From Cupriavidus consociatus (GTDB lineage: Bacteria; Pseudomonadota; Gammaproteobacteria; Burkholderiales; Burkholderiaceae), in contig NZ_JAGIQA010000023.1 of the NCBI RefSeq assembly GCF_017814975.1, forward strand, positions 62,001-126,000: 64,000 nt of DNA, given 5' to 3'. Position numbers and translations under genes: made by a program. Below, in pieces: positions 19,768 to 27,118 of this stretch. Below the pieces are notes generated by a model. It saw only the letters and a program-made list of their open reading frames with translations, was not told the origin of the DNA and did no database searches. Within the stretch, counting starts at the first letter, position 1; every line of letters starts with the position of its first letter.

Positions 19768-20237
19768 GAGGTGGACAAACTGCGGGACGGCACTTCGGGC
19801 GCGGCGAGATAGCCGCTGCCCCCCTGGAGCTGTTCGCGGATGCGTCGCCGCACCGCCTCCTTCTCACGCATCAGCTCTACGCGCGGTGCCTCGGGCGTCT
19901 GTCCGGAGTACTGGTAGTAGAGCGACTTGTAGGTGAGCTGGCTCAGGATCCATTCCTGCAGCATGGCGCGCTGGCGTGCCAGCTCGCCCTCCAGCAGGCG
20001 ATGGCGGCGCAGCAGGTTTTCCACCGCGGCACGGGCGCTCTCGCTGAGCGCGCTGTCATCAGCCAGCAGGGCCGCCACGTCGGCAGTGGCGCCATCGTGG
20101 CTGGCGTGGTTTGCGGGCATTTCGCCTGCGGCTTCCCCCAGAGCAGCCCAGGCGTGGTGAATGGATCGGCTAGTGGATCGGCTTATGGACTCCCTGACGG
20201 GCCCGATGGCGGGTCGCCGGATCTCTCCTGCGGTCAT
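19764..20237 (-). CDS. Small coiled-coil protein coupled to the VpsR-like regulator
   Basis: 157 aa from ATG 20237, preceded by GGGGAT. The region of about residues 60-140 is charged and helical (ARAAVENLLRRHRLLEGELARQRAMLQEW, then REKEAVRRRIREQLQ) and looks like a coiled coil; there are no membrane spans. The stop overlaps the GTG of the regulator (GTGA), so the two are made together and may interact. I do not recognise the family. A 30-codon upstream extension is possible but has no ribosome site. Confidence 0.6.
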   Translation of the reverse strand: MTAGEIRRPAIGPVRESISRSTSRSIHHAWAALGEAAGEMPANHASHDGATADVAALLADDSALSESARAAVENLLRRHRLLEGELARQRAMLQEWILSQLTYKSLYYQYSGQTPEAPRVELMREKEAVRRRIREQLQGGSGYLAAPEVPSRSLSTS

Positions 20238-20633
20238 GATTATCCCCGTTGAACAACATCCCCCGGCACTACACGTCTGCGGATACCACTTGTCAGTCTT
20301 GGAATTATTTGTCTCTGCGTGGCGCACGTGTTTTCCGCACGCTCCCTGGTCGTGGCCCTGCCGCCTTGCCTGGCGGTCTCATCCGAGATGTCCACCGACT
20401 GGCGGACGGCGCCAACGCGCGCTCGGTGTGCTCCGGCAATCCAGCCGCATGCACCGGAGTCAAGAAGGGGCGCCTTGCCGCGCCCCTCTTTGCCACGCCT
20501 ATAGTTCAGTGCATTTGGGGCGGTTTGTCCAGCCCTGCGTGGGTGACCTACACCCAATCTCATACTTTGGAATGAGCCGGCCTGCACACCGCCACTCCGG
20601 CCCGCCGGAGGCGGCTTGCGGACTGGTTCATGA
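20238..20633. other. Gap without gene upstream of the coiled-coil gene
   Basis: No convincing gene on either strand. The bases 20275-20330 are more AT-rich than the surroundings and may hold the promoter of the small coiled-coil/VpsR-like pair. I could not fix -35/-10 or -24/-12 elements. Confidence 0.4.
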
Positions 20634-20693
20634 CAGATTTTCGACCGAATTTCGTGCCAAATTTCGGACCGAATTTTGGACTAAATTTCGGAC
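20634..20693 (+). repeat. Five tandem AT-rich 12-bp repeats
   Basis: Five consecutive 12-base units with consensus YAAATTTCGGAC: the first (20634-20645) is divergent, and the units at 20658, 20670 and 20682 are the best. They make a local AT-rich block in GC-rich DNA about 2.6 kb from the iteron array. The spacing is slightly over one helical turn. One frame would read a four-residue repeat, but no gene around it is credible. Confidence 0.75.
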
Positions 20694-20726
20694 TGGGCTG
20701 GTGCTGGCCTGCACGCCCGCATGGTA

Positions 20727-20743
20727 CGCAGAAACGGGTACGC
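20727..20743 (+). repeat. Distal iteron copy 1 of 3 near the purine permease
   Basis: Exact CGCAGAAACGGGTACGC, 33 bases after the 12-bp repeat block, in non-coding DNA. Confidence 0.85.
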
Positions 20744-20841
20744 TTTCGCACCCCGAACGGGTGATGGCAGCGGTCTGCGTGGCACGCGCGGTCGGGGCGC
20801 GGCGCGGTATCGCCCGCGGCAAGGCACATCAGATCGCAGCC

Positions 20842-20858
20842 CGCAGAAACAGGTACGC
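20842..20858 (+). repeat. Distal iteron copy 2 of 3 near the purine permease
   Basis: CGCAGAAACAGGTACGC, the common A variant at position 10, same orientation as its two neighbours. Confidence 0.85.
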
Positions 20859-20909
20859 TGCGAACGCTCACGTGGCGCGGACTAGCCTCCGGATGGGCTC
20901 CGGATGGGC

Positions 20910-20926
20910 CGCAGAAACGGGTACGC
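20910..20926 (+). repeat. Distal iteron copy 3 of 3 near the purine permease
   Basis: Exact CGCAGAAACGGGTACGC, 68 bases after the previous copy. Confidence 0.85.
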
Positions 20927-20989
20927 TTTTGCACGCGTTCCGACATTCCAGGCCTTGCGAATTGCGGCGAAGGACCACCTGGAAGCGCG

Positions 20990-21018
20990 CAATAAAGAAT
21001 GGGCGGCCTGTGCCGCCC
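20990..21018 (-). terminator. Terminator of the purine permease gene
   Basis: Stem GGGCGGC (21001-21007) with loop CTGT and GCCGCCC (21012-21018). On the minus strand it is followed by a T-rich ATTCTTTATT tract, 27 bases after the permease stop. Confidence 0.8.
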
Positions 21019-21044
21019 ATGGCTGCCCTTGTCGCCAGGAACGT

Positions 21045-22409
21045 TCAGTGTCCCGGCAGGTAGTAGAACTTGAAGACAAAAACCGCGGCGATGATCCAGA
21101 CCATCACCGGCACGCTGCGCGCGCGCCCGGTCAGCAGCTTGAGTACCGCGTAGCTGATGAAGCCGAACGCCACCCCGTTCGCGACCGAGTACGTGAAAGG
21201 CATGCCCAGCGCGGTCATGACCGCCGGCACGACTTCGGTGACATCGTTCCAGTCAATCTCCAGCAACTCGCGCAACATCAGGCAGGACACATACAGCAGC
21301 GCCGGCGCGGTGGCATAGGCCGGAACCGTGCCCGCCAGCGGCGCGATGAACAGCGCCGCCAGGAACAACACCGCCACCGTCACTGCGGTCAGCCCCGTAC
21401 GCCCGCCGGCCTGCACCCCGGAAGCGCTTTCGATATACGCAGTAGTCGACGACGTACCGAGGAACGAGCCGGCCATGATGGCGGTGCTGTCTGCCATCAG
21501 CGCCTTGTTCAGCCGGTCCATGCGGCCCGCCTTGAGCAGGCCGGCGCGGTTGGCCACGCCCATCAGCGTGCCCGTGGCATCGAACAGCTCGACCAGGAAG
21601 AACACCAGCACGACATTGATGATGCCGATCGACAACGCCGCCGAGATATCGAGCTTCAGCAGTGTCGGGCTCAGCGAAGGCGGCGCGGAAAACACGCCGT
21701 GGAAGGTATTGCCGGCAAAGGCGAAGCTTAGCAGCGTGGTCAGCAGGATACCGATCAGGATCGCGCCCTTCACGCGCAGGTGGTCCAGCGCGACGATCAC
21801 GAAAAAGCCGACGATGGCCAGCACCGCCGGAGGCTGGTGCAGGTCGCCGAGGGTGACCAGCGTTGCCGGGCTAGCGGCCACGATGCCGGCATTCTTCAGC
21901 GCGACGATCGCCAGGAACAAGCCGATGCCCGCGGTAATCGCCACGCGGATGGAATGCGGGATACCGTTGACGATCATCTCGCGCACGCGGAACAGCGTCA
22001 CCAGCAGGAACAGGCAGCCCGAGATAAAGACCGCGCCCAGCGCCGCCTCCCACGGAAAGCCCATGCCCTTCACCACGGTGTACGCAAAGTACGCGTTCAG
22101 GCCCATGCCGGGTGCCATCGCGATCGGGTAATTGGCATAGAACCCCATGATCAGCGTACCGATCGCCGCGGCCACGCAGGTGGCGACGAATACCGCTTCC
22201 TTGGGCATGCCGGCATCGCCCAGGATCGACGGGTTGACGAAGATGATGTACGCCATCGTCAGGAAAGTGGTGATGCCGGCGAGGATCTCCGTGCGGACAT
22301 CGGTCTGATGCTCGCGCAGCTTGAACAGGCGCTCGAGCAGCGTCGGCTGGCCGCGCGAGGGGTTGACGGAAGGCGTACCCGGCTTGGAAGCGGGTTCCGG
22401 CATCGACAT
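21045..22409 (-). CDS. NCS2 purine permease (AdeP/GhxP type)
   Basis: 454 aa from ATG 22409, which has AGGAG nine bases upstream; the longer frame is not needed. About 12-14 membrane spans. The motif AGITTFLTMAYIIFVNP, the AMAPGMGLNAYFAYTV segment and the later GTSSTTAYIESASGVQAGGRTGLTA loop are diagnostic of the AzgA/AdeP/GhxP subgroup, proton symporters of adenine, guanine or hypoxanthine. No riboswitch was recognised in the 414-base gap upstream. Confidence 0.93.
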   Translation of the reverse strand: MSMPEPASKPGTPSVNPSRGQPTLLERLFKLREHQTDVRTEILAGITTFLTMAYIIFVNPSILGDAGMPKEAVFVATCVAAAIGTLIMGFYANYPIAMAPGMGLNAYFAYTVVKGMGFPWEAALGAVFISGCLFLLVTLFRVREMIVNGIPHSIRVAITAGIGLFLAIVALKNAGIVAASPATLVTLGDLHQPPAVLAIVGFFVIVALDHLRVKGAILIGILLTTLLSFAFAGNTFHGVFSAPPSLSPTLLKLDISAALSIGIINVVLVFFLVELFDATGTLMGVANRAGLLKAGRMDRLNKALMADSTAIMAGSFLGTSSTTAYIESASGVQAGGRTGLTAVTVAVLFLAALFIAPLAGTVPAYATAPALLYVSCLMLRELLEIDWNDVTEVVPAVMTALGMPFTYSVANGVAFGFISYAVLKLLTGRARSVPVMVWIIAAVFVFKFYYLPGH

Positions 22410-22823
22410 GACTGAGTCTCCTGGTATCGTTATCGTGTTCGCGTCAGGCATCCCGACGCGGCCGGGACAGCGTCGCGCGCCACCATGCGGCAAGCGTACT
22501 CTCGTCCAGCGTGGGCCCGATACGCCACGGCGCACACGAATAAGCGATATGCAAAAGGCGTGATGATCCCATAGCGGATGGGCGCACAGGGGCGACGCGC
22601 GGCGCCGGCCCGTGAGGGAATGGCCGGGTCGGGGCTGGCCCCAACTTGACGCTGGCTCCAATCCCCCGTATAAACCCGGCTAGATTCAAGCGACGAGGCA
22701 ACAGTTCATTCGTTAGCCACCGTCTGGTACTTCGGTTGTCCATGGTGTCCTTTCCTTGAGTTCCCCTGTCGGATGGCGCATGCGTCGTGCGACGTTTTAT
22801 ATCCTTTTTCTGGAAAGCAAATC
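22410..22823. other. Divergent promoter region of permease and cspA
   Basis: Non-coding. It must hold the promoters of both divergent genes. The last 60 bases before cspA (TTTTATATCCTTTTTCTGG) are AT-rich and would form part of a long leader, as is usual for cold-shock genes. I see no gene or strong repeat here. Confidence 0.45.
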
Positions 22824-23027
22824 ATGCAAACCGGTATCGTCAAGTGGTTCAACGACGCCAAGGGTTTTGGCTTCATCAAGCCGGACGCAGGTGGTGACGA
22901 CCTCTTCGCCCACTTCTCGGAAATCCGCGCCGACGGCTTCAAGTCGCTGCAGGAAAACCAGCGTGTGCAGTTCGAAGTCAAGAACGGCCCGAAGGGCCTG
23001 CAGGCAGCGAACATCACCCCGCTGTAA
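22824..23027 (+). CDS. Cold-shock protein (CspA family)
   Basis: 67 aa single cold-shock domain binding RNA and single-stranded DNA. RNP1 is KGFGFI (residues 13-18) and RNP2 is DLFAHFS (26-32); it starts MQTGIVKWFNDAKG and ends GPKGLQAANITPL. The start at 22824 has only a weak ribosome site (GGAAAG). It is followed by a strong terminator. A close paralog lies on the other side of repA, so the pair brackets the origin module. Confidence 0.96.
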   Translation: MQTGIVKWFNDAKGFGFIKPDAGGDDLFAHFSEIRADGFKSLQENQRVQFEVKNGPKGLQAANITPL

Positions 23028-23069
23028 GTGTTGCCCGCGGCGCGCCACGTGCGCGCCACGCAACGGAAG

Positions 23070-23096
23070 AACCCCGCCCCGGCGGGGTTTTTTGTT
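23070..23096 (+). terminator. Strong terminator of cspA
   Basis: Stem AACCCCGCC with a two-base loop and GGCGGGGTT, followed by TTTTTGTTTT; 42 bases after the cspA stop. Confidence 0.93.
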
Positions 23097-23169
23097 TTCT
23101 GGTGGCTGCGTTGGCGGCGGGCCGTGGTGACCCGCCGGAGGGGACTGCCGCCTTGCCGCCGCCCAGGGC

Positions 23170-23253
23170 TCGCTCCCCTGCTCAACCGCCTCCCCCGCCT
23201 CACTGCTTCCCCGCTTCCCCGCCCTTCCCCGCCTTCCCCCCCTTCCCCGGCCC
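23170..23253 (+). repeat. C/T-rich tract with TTCCCCG units
   Basis: A pyrimidine-rich stretch between the cspA terminator and the first iteron. The units CTTCCCCGC, CCTTCCCCGC and CCTTCCCCCC recur from about 23206 to 23249. It carries no gene. Homopyrimidine DNA next to an origin may affect DNA structure, but this is only inference. Confidence 0.6.
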
Positions 23254-23282
23254 TGGCGCACACTTCGCGACCGCACTCCTTC

Positions 23283-24089
23283 CGCAGAAACGGGTACGTC
23301 TCGCTGCGTTGCAAGCAGAGTTGGCAATCGCCGGCATACGCAGAAACGGGTACGCCCCTCACCATGAAGCCTCGCCCCGCAGGCCGGCGCGTACGCAGAA
23401 ATAGGTACGGTTGGCGCAAGCGCGATCCCATGGGTATTCATAACCGTCCGCAGAAATAGGTACGCCTCGTCGCGCCACGTTGCCTGGCTTGCCGGGACCA
23501 AGGGGGCCCGGATAGCGGCCGGACACTGAGATATCCACACGACCAGAGCGCGGACGCCACGCAGAAACGGGTACGCCCCGTATTGCAGCGCACAAGACGC
23601 TTGCCCCTGGACGTTCGAAGCGCCGCCTACGCAGAAACAGGTACGTCCGTAGGTTTTCGGCCCCCGCGTTGTCGCGCAGAAATGGGTACGGCGTCCAGGG
23701 TGACCAGCCTCTTCGACTTGCAGGGGGCGAAGCGCAGTCCCGGCCGGCTCGCAGAAATTGGTACGCGAGTTCAAATGGCGGCATTCTTACGTATACGTTG
23801 AGTGTGAGCGCTAGCTTTTTCTAGCATGCTGGTGTAGAATGGAAACTTGGCAGTGCGTCTATCCGTCTGCCCGACCCATTCAGCGCAGAAACAGGTACGG
23901 GTGCAGCCAACGCTTCCAGGGGTGCTCCGCAGAAACAGGTACGCGGACCATGGTTTGGCGTACAGCTGCAGGGACGCAGAAATAGGTACGCCGCAGAAAC
24001 GGGTACGCTGAGGCAAAAGCGAGCACGTTTTTCCTGGCCACGCAGAAGCGGGTACGGTTTTGGGTCATCTTCCGCAGAAATGGGTACGC
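23283..24089 (+). repeat. Main iteron array, 14 direct copies
   Basis: Direct 17-bp repeats, consensus CGCAGAAAYNGGTACGS, start at 23283, 23339, 23394, 23449, 23560, 23630, 23675, 23750, 23884, 23928, 23975, 23992, 24041 and 24073. Two of them (23975 and 23992) abut without a gap. The first four are 55-56 bases apart and the fifth a further 111, about five and ten helical turns. Variation is mostly at positions 9-10 (CG, CA, TA, TG, TT). All face repA. These are the likely RepA binding sites. Confidence 0.93.
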
Positions 24090-24125
24090 TGCCGGCGCTG
24101 GTCGGCTCGAGGCAATCCGGGCTTT

Positions 24126-24147
24126 GAACCCTTTTCTGCGTGGATAA
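24126..24147 (-). promoter_or_regulatory. Degenerate inverted iteron joined to a DnaA-box-like site
   Basis: GAACCCTTTTCTGCG (24126-24140) is an inverted, partial iteron. The bases 24139-24147 read CGTGGATAA, the reverse complement of TTATCCACG, one mismatch from the DnaA consensus TTATCCACA. The two sites overlap by two bases. Confidence 0.6.
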
Positions 24148-24221
24148 CCCGCGCCGCAGGCCTCGTGACGGCGCAATCCGGCGGTAAACCGGGCGTAAAC
24201 GGCGTATACCGGCCCGACCCA

Positions 24222-24394
24222 CGCAGAAACGGGTACGCTTTGCACGGCATCCGTTGTGGAAAAGCCTGTGGAAACACGAGGTTATCCCCGCAGAAACCAG
24301 TACGCGCGGTCCGCAGATACAGGTTCGGGGCGCCGCAGATATGGGTTCGGCCGTTCGCAGAATCGAGTACGTTTGTCCGCAGATTCGGGTTCGC
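24222..24394 (+). repeat. Proximal iterons, including four diverged copies at 22-bp period
   Basis: Copies at 24222 and 24289 (CGCAGAAACCAGTACGC) are followed by diverged units at 24312, 24334, 24356 and 24378, exactly 22 bases apart (two helical turns). The diverged units keep CGCAGA but read ATACAGGTTCGG, ATCGAGTACGT or similar in the rest. Phasing on one DNA face fits cooperative binding of initiator beside the DnaA-like sites. Confidence 0.85.
24255..24290. promoter_or_regulatory. Cluster of DnaA-box-like sites
   Basis: TGTGGAAAA (24255-24263, one mismatch from the reverse box), TGTGGAAAC (24267-24275, two mismatches) and TTATCCCCG (24282-24290, two mismatches) lie within 36 bases, between two iterons. 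Clustering supports DnaA participation even though single matches are weak. Confidence 0.6.
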
Positions 24395-24503
24395 AAGGGT
24401 AGTTTTTTCCCTTACGAATCAAGGCGCTGAACTTCTCGTATACGGTTTACAAGTAGTTAACCCGTATCGGTATCGTTTACTGGTAGTCACAAGGTTGCGC
24501 ACC

Positions 24504-24529
24504 GTGGACAACCCTCCCGGGTTGCCCAC
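24504..24529. repeat. Inverted repeat in the repA leader
   Basis: Arms GTGGACAACCC and GGGTTGCCCAC (one mismatch) with a TCCC loop, about 140 bases before the repA ATG. It could form a hairpin in the repA mRNA or be a dimer binding site. No T-run follows. Confidence 0.6.
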
Positions 24530-24601
24530 CGTCCGCACCCTCGCTACCAGTCGTGAGAGTCCCCGCATGGCAAAAACCCGGCAAGCAGGGCCAAACCTTG
24601 C

Positions 24602-24618
24602 CGTACCTGTTTCTGCGT
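24602..24618 (-). promoter_or_regulatory. Inverted iteron at the repA start, likely autoregulatory operator
   Basis: CCGTACCTGTTTCTGCG is an exact inverted copy of the iteron. It ends on the in-frame GTG at 24617 and lies 52 bases before the ATG at 24671. A single inverted iteron at the initiator gene is the usual layout for initiator autorepression in iteron replicons. Confidence 0.75.
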
Positions 24619-24670
24619 GACAACTTTTGCGGCTTCGAGTACAAAGGCGGGTAATCCGAAGCACGCCAAT

Positions 24671-25765
24671 ATGCCCATCAAACGCTCCCCGGCCGCCACG
24701 GGGGATCGAAGTGTCCTCGACATGGATACCGAGCCCTCCCGCATCATTGTTCCCGGCAACGAGAACAGCCTGGTTCCGTCCGAGAAATTCCAGCGTCTGT
24801 TCGACGAGGCGCAGGCCATGGAACGCCAAGACGCCTGGCAAAGCGGTGAAGTCGGCTTCCTCAGCCGTGCCAGCGTCCAGGTCACGCTGCCATATCGGGC
24901 ACCCAAGGGCGCACCGCCAGTATGGACGCGCACCAGCGGCAATATCTCGCTGATGATCCAGCCCGGCTACTTCACGCAGCAGCGATCCGAGCGTGCCGCC
25001 AACGGCCGCCAGAAACTGGTGTCGGAAACCGTATCGCTGGGCTATCCCTACGGCTCCTATCCGCGCCTGATGCTTGCCTGGATCGGCAAGGAAATCATGG
25101 CGAAGAAGAAGCGGGGTGAATTCACCGGGACGGTGGAAGACCGGCGCATCTCGCTGGGCAATTCGCTGTCCGAATTCATGTACAACCTCGGTATCCCGAT
25201 GGCCACCGGCGGCAAACGGGGCACCATGACACTGGTGCGCCAGCAGATGATCCGGCTGTTCTCCGCGACCATTGCGATCGTGCAGAACAAGTCGACGCCC
25301 AGCCAGAACCAGAACCCGAACCACGAGCCGTTATCGATCGACCGTGTGGGCTACCTGCTGGCCGACCAGTTGTCGACCTGGTGGGACCCGATGCAGCCGG
25401 GGCAGGGCTCGATGTTCGAGAGCTTTGTGGTACTGTCCGAGCCTTTCTTCAACGAACTGGTCAACCGGCCGGTACCGGTGGACATGCGCGCATTGAAGGC
25501 GCTGAAGCAATCGCCGTTCGCTCTGGACGTTTATTCCTGGCTGACCTACCGGTTTTTCACGATCCAGCGGCGCACCGAGATCCCTTGGGAAGCACTGCAA
25601 ATGCAGTTCGGTACGGAAACCGAAAGCGAGCGCAAGTTCCGCGCGTTGTTCCGCAAGGCGCTGAAGGACGTTCTGGTGGTCTATCCTGGGGCCAAGGTCG
25701 ACGCCGATTCGTCCAAGGCGCTGATCCTGCAGCCGTCCCGTACCAGCGTGCGCAAGCTGGGCTGA
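24671..25765 (+). CDS. repA: Replication initiator RepA
   Basis: 364 aa from ATG 24671; an in-frame GTG at 24617 would give 382 aa but overlaps the iteron operator, and ATG 24722 is a third choice. No start has a good ribosome site. Segments such as ISLMIQPGYF, LGYPYGSYPRLMLAWIGKEI, LGNSLSEFMYNLGIP, and SPFALDVYSWLTYRFF are typical of the plasmid RepA C-terminal family found on beta-proteobacterial megaplasmids and second chromosomes. It should bind the upstream iterons and open the origin. A bidirectional terminator follows. Confidence 0.93.
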   Translation: MPIKRSPAATGDRSVLDMDTEPSRIIVPGNENSLVPSEKFQRLFDEAQAMERQDAWQSGEVGFLSRASVQVTLPYRAPKGAPPVWTRTSGNISLMIQPGYFTQQRSERAANGRQKLVSETVSLGYPYGSYPRLMLAWIGKEIMAKKKRGEFTGTVEDRRISLGNSLSEFMYNLGIPMATGGKRGTMTLVRQQMIRLFSATIAIVQNKSTPSQNQNPNHEPLSIDRVGYLLADQLSTWWDPMQPGQGSMFESFVVLSEPFFNELVNRPVPVDMRALKALKQSPFALDVYSWLTYRFFTIQRRTEIPWEALQMQFGTETESERKFRALFRKALKDVLVVYPGAKVDADSSKALILQPSRTSVRKLG

Positions 25766-25792
25766 GTCCTTCCTGGCCAACGGCCCAAATGC

Positions 25793-25825
25793 AAAAAAGG
25801 CAAGCGTTGAACGCTTGCCTTTTTC
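25793..25825. terminator. Bidirectional terminator between repA and csp
   Basis: Stem AAAAAGGCAAGCGT, loop TGA, ACGCTTGCCTTTTT. T-runs on both strands; it separates the convergent repA and csp genes. Confidence 0.93.
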
Positions 25826-25869
25826 TTTGTCCGCCGCGGCAGGTAGCTGCAGCGGGCAAATCAGCTGGA

Positions 25870-26073
25870 TCAGGCCGGCTTGATGCCCGAAGCCTGCAGG
25901 CCCTTCGGACCCTGCTTGACTTCAAACGTCACGCGCTGCCCATCCTTCAGGGTCTTGAAGCCCGAACCCTGGATTTCGGAGAAGTGCGCAAACAGATCTG
26001 CACCGCCGTCATCCGGGGTAATGAAGCCGAAGCCCTTGGTCTCGTTAAACCACTTGACCGTACCGGTTGCCAT
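25870..26073 (-). CDS. Second cold-shock protein (CspA family)
   Basis: 67 aa from ATG 26073, with an AAGGAA ribosome site; the longer frame upstream is leader sequence. RNP1 KGFGFI and RNP2 DLFAHFS are intact. It is a clear paralog of the csp at 22824 (same length, same GPKGLQA tail). It converges on repA. Nucleic acid chaperone by family; a link to replication is only suggested by position. Confidence 0.96.
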   Translation of the reverse strand: MATGTVKWFNETKGFGFITPDDGGADLFAHFSEIQGSGFKTLKDGQRVTFEVKQGPKGLQASGIKPA

Positions 26074-26429
26074 AAGAATTTCCTTTTCGAAGCAAGTTCT
26101 AGTACACCACGCAAACAACCGTTCAAGCACGTTTAGTTCTCGTAGATACCGAACGGAAGCCGACGAGGTTGACACGACTTGACTCGACTGTAGCGCGCAT
26201 CATAACCACTTTGGATTGCGGTGTCATGTGCGGCGTAATGCGCACTACAAATACTTTAGACACAGGGACAGGCGCATTTCAAGCAAATTTATTGTCGAAG
26301 CGGGGCCTCCTCCTAAAAAGAGGCCGCACGACGTGTTCCAGAGCATAGAAATAAAATATTTGTAGATTAGTAAAAAGGTTGAAGCACCACCTCGTTTTGG
26401 CTACAGTTGCGCCTTAAGAGTCAATTGCG
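26074..26429. other. AT-rich divergent promoter region of csp and parAB
   Basis: No gene. It is clearly richer in A/T than the rest (for example AATAAAATATTTGTAGATTAG at about 26349-26369). A short hairpin GGCCTC...GAGGCC spans 26304-26325. It should carry the csp promoter and long leader and the parAB promoter. Confidence 0.5.
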
Positions 26430-26445
26430 CTTTCAGCGCTGAAAG
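26430..26445. promoter_or_regulatory. Candidate parS site upstream of parA
   Basis: CTTTCAGCGCTGAAAG is a perfect 16-bp palindrome, 11 bases before the parA GTG and next to its ribosome site. The 14-bp core recurs inside parB. Palindromes of this size near parAB are the usual form of ParB sites; it could also serve in parAB autoregulation. Confidence 0.65.
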
Positions 26446-26455
26446 AGAGGTCGCA

Positions 26456-27115
26456 GTGGCAGCCAAAATCATCACCGTCTTCAACCAGAAAGGCGGTTGC
26501 GGAAAGACCACGGTCAGCATGCATCTGGCGGGAACACTTGGCTTGCGGGGTGCCCGATCCATGCTGGTCGACATGGACGAACAAGGCACCGCCACGCGCT
26601 GGGCTGCCCAGGCCAGCGATGAGCGTCCGTTTCCCGCGTCGGTGATTGGCCTGGCGCCCTCTGGCGGCGCCATGCACCGGGAAGTTCGGAAGTTCGTGCA
26701 AGACTACGATTACATCGTGGTCGATTGTCCGCCTGCGGTCCATTCGGCGGCGCCGTCCAGCGCGCTGCTGATATCCGACCTTGCCATCATCCCGGTGGTG
26801 CCGTCACCGCCGGACCTCTGGGCGGCGGTGGCTGCGAAAACGCTGGCACAGCATGCGCAAGTCCAGAACGAAACCCTGCTGATCCGGGTGATGGCCAATA
26901 TGGTGCAACGGCGCGTGTCGATTGCACGGCAGGCAATCGAGATCCTGGGAGACGATGGCGAGGTGCCGCTTTTGAATTCGATGATTGGCTCGCGCTCGGC
27001 CTTTCGCGAATGCCAGGCGATCGGCTGTACCGTTCATGGCGTTGCCGGAGCGCGCGAGGCGGTGCAAGAAGTCGACATGATGGTCGACGAAGTGTTGTCT
27101 TTGATTGAGCAATAA
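26456..27115 (+). CDS. parA: ParA-family partition ATPase
   Basis: 219 aa from GTG 26456 with GAGAGG five bases upstream. Deviant Walker A KGGCGKTT at residues 12-19, switch DMDEQGTATRWA near 40, Walker B YIVVDCPPA near 87. It lacks the N-terminal HTH of type Ia ParA proteins, so it is the short kind; autoregulation must then rely on ParB or another factor. It is three bases upstream of parB. It moves the secondary replicon's origin by binding nucleoid DNA. Confidence 0.95.
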   Translation: MAAKIITVFNQKGGCGKTTVSMHLAGTLGLRGARSMLVDMDEQGTATRWAAQASDERPFPASVIGLAPSGGAMHREVRKFVQDYDYIVVDCPPAVHSAAPSSALLISDLAIIPVVPSPPDLWAAVAAKTLAQHAQVQNETLLIRVMANMVQRRVSIARQAIEILGDDGEVPLLNSMIGSRSAFRECQAIGCTVHGVAGAREAVQEVDMMVDEVLSLIEQ

Positions 27116-27118
27116 GGC

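Larger units (their letters stand above)
23283..24620. other. Replication origin region of the secondary replicon
   Basis: The stretch between cspA and repA holds about twenty copies of a 17-bp repeat, DnaA-box-like sites (24139-24290), an AT-rich block (about 24395-24480) and an inverted repeat in the repA leader. The neighbouring repA and parAB genes make this the iteron-controlled origin. The best guess for the unwinding region is the AT-rich block between the diverged iterons and repA, or the one at about 23768-23850. No gene longer than chance is present. Confidence 0.88.

Noticed and set aside
23283..24394. Repeats that might be taken for a CRISPR array
   Set aside because: The repeat is only 17 bases, the spacing varies from 0 to over 100 bases, and copies occur singly elsewhere; it fits initiator iterons next to repA, not CRISPR.
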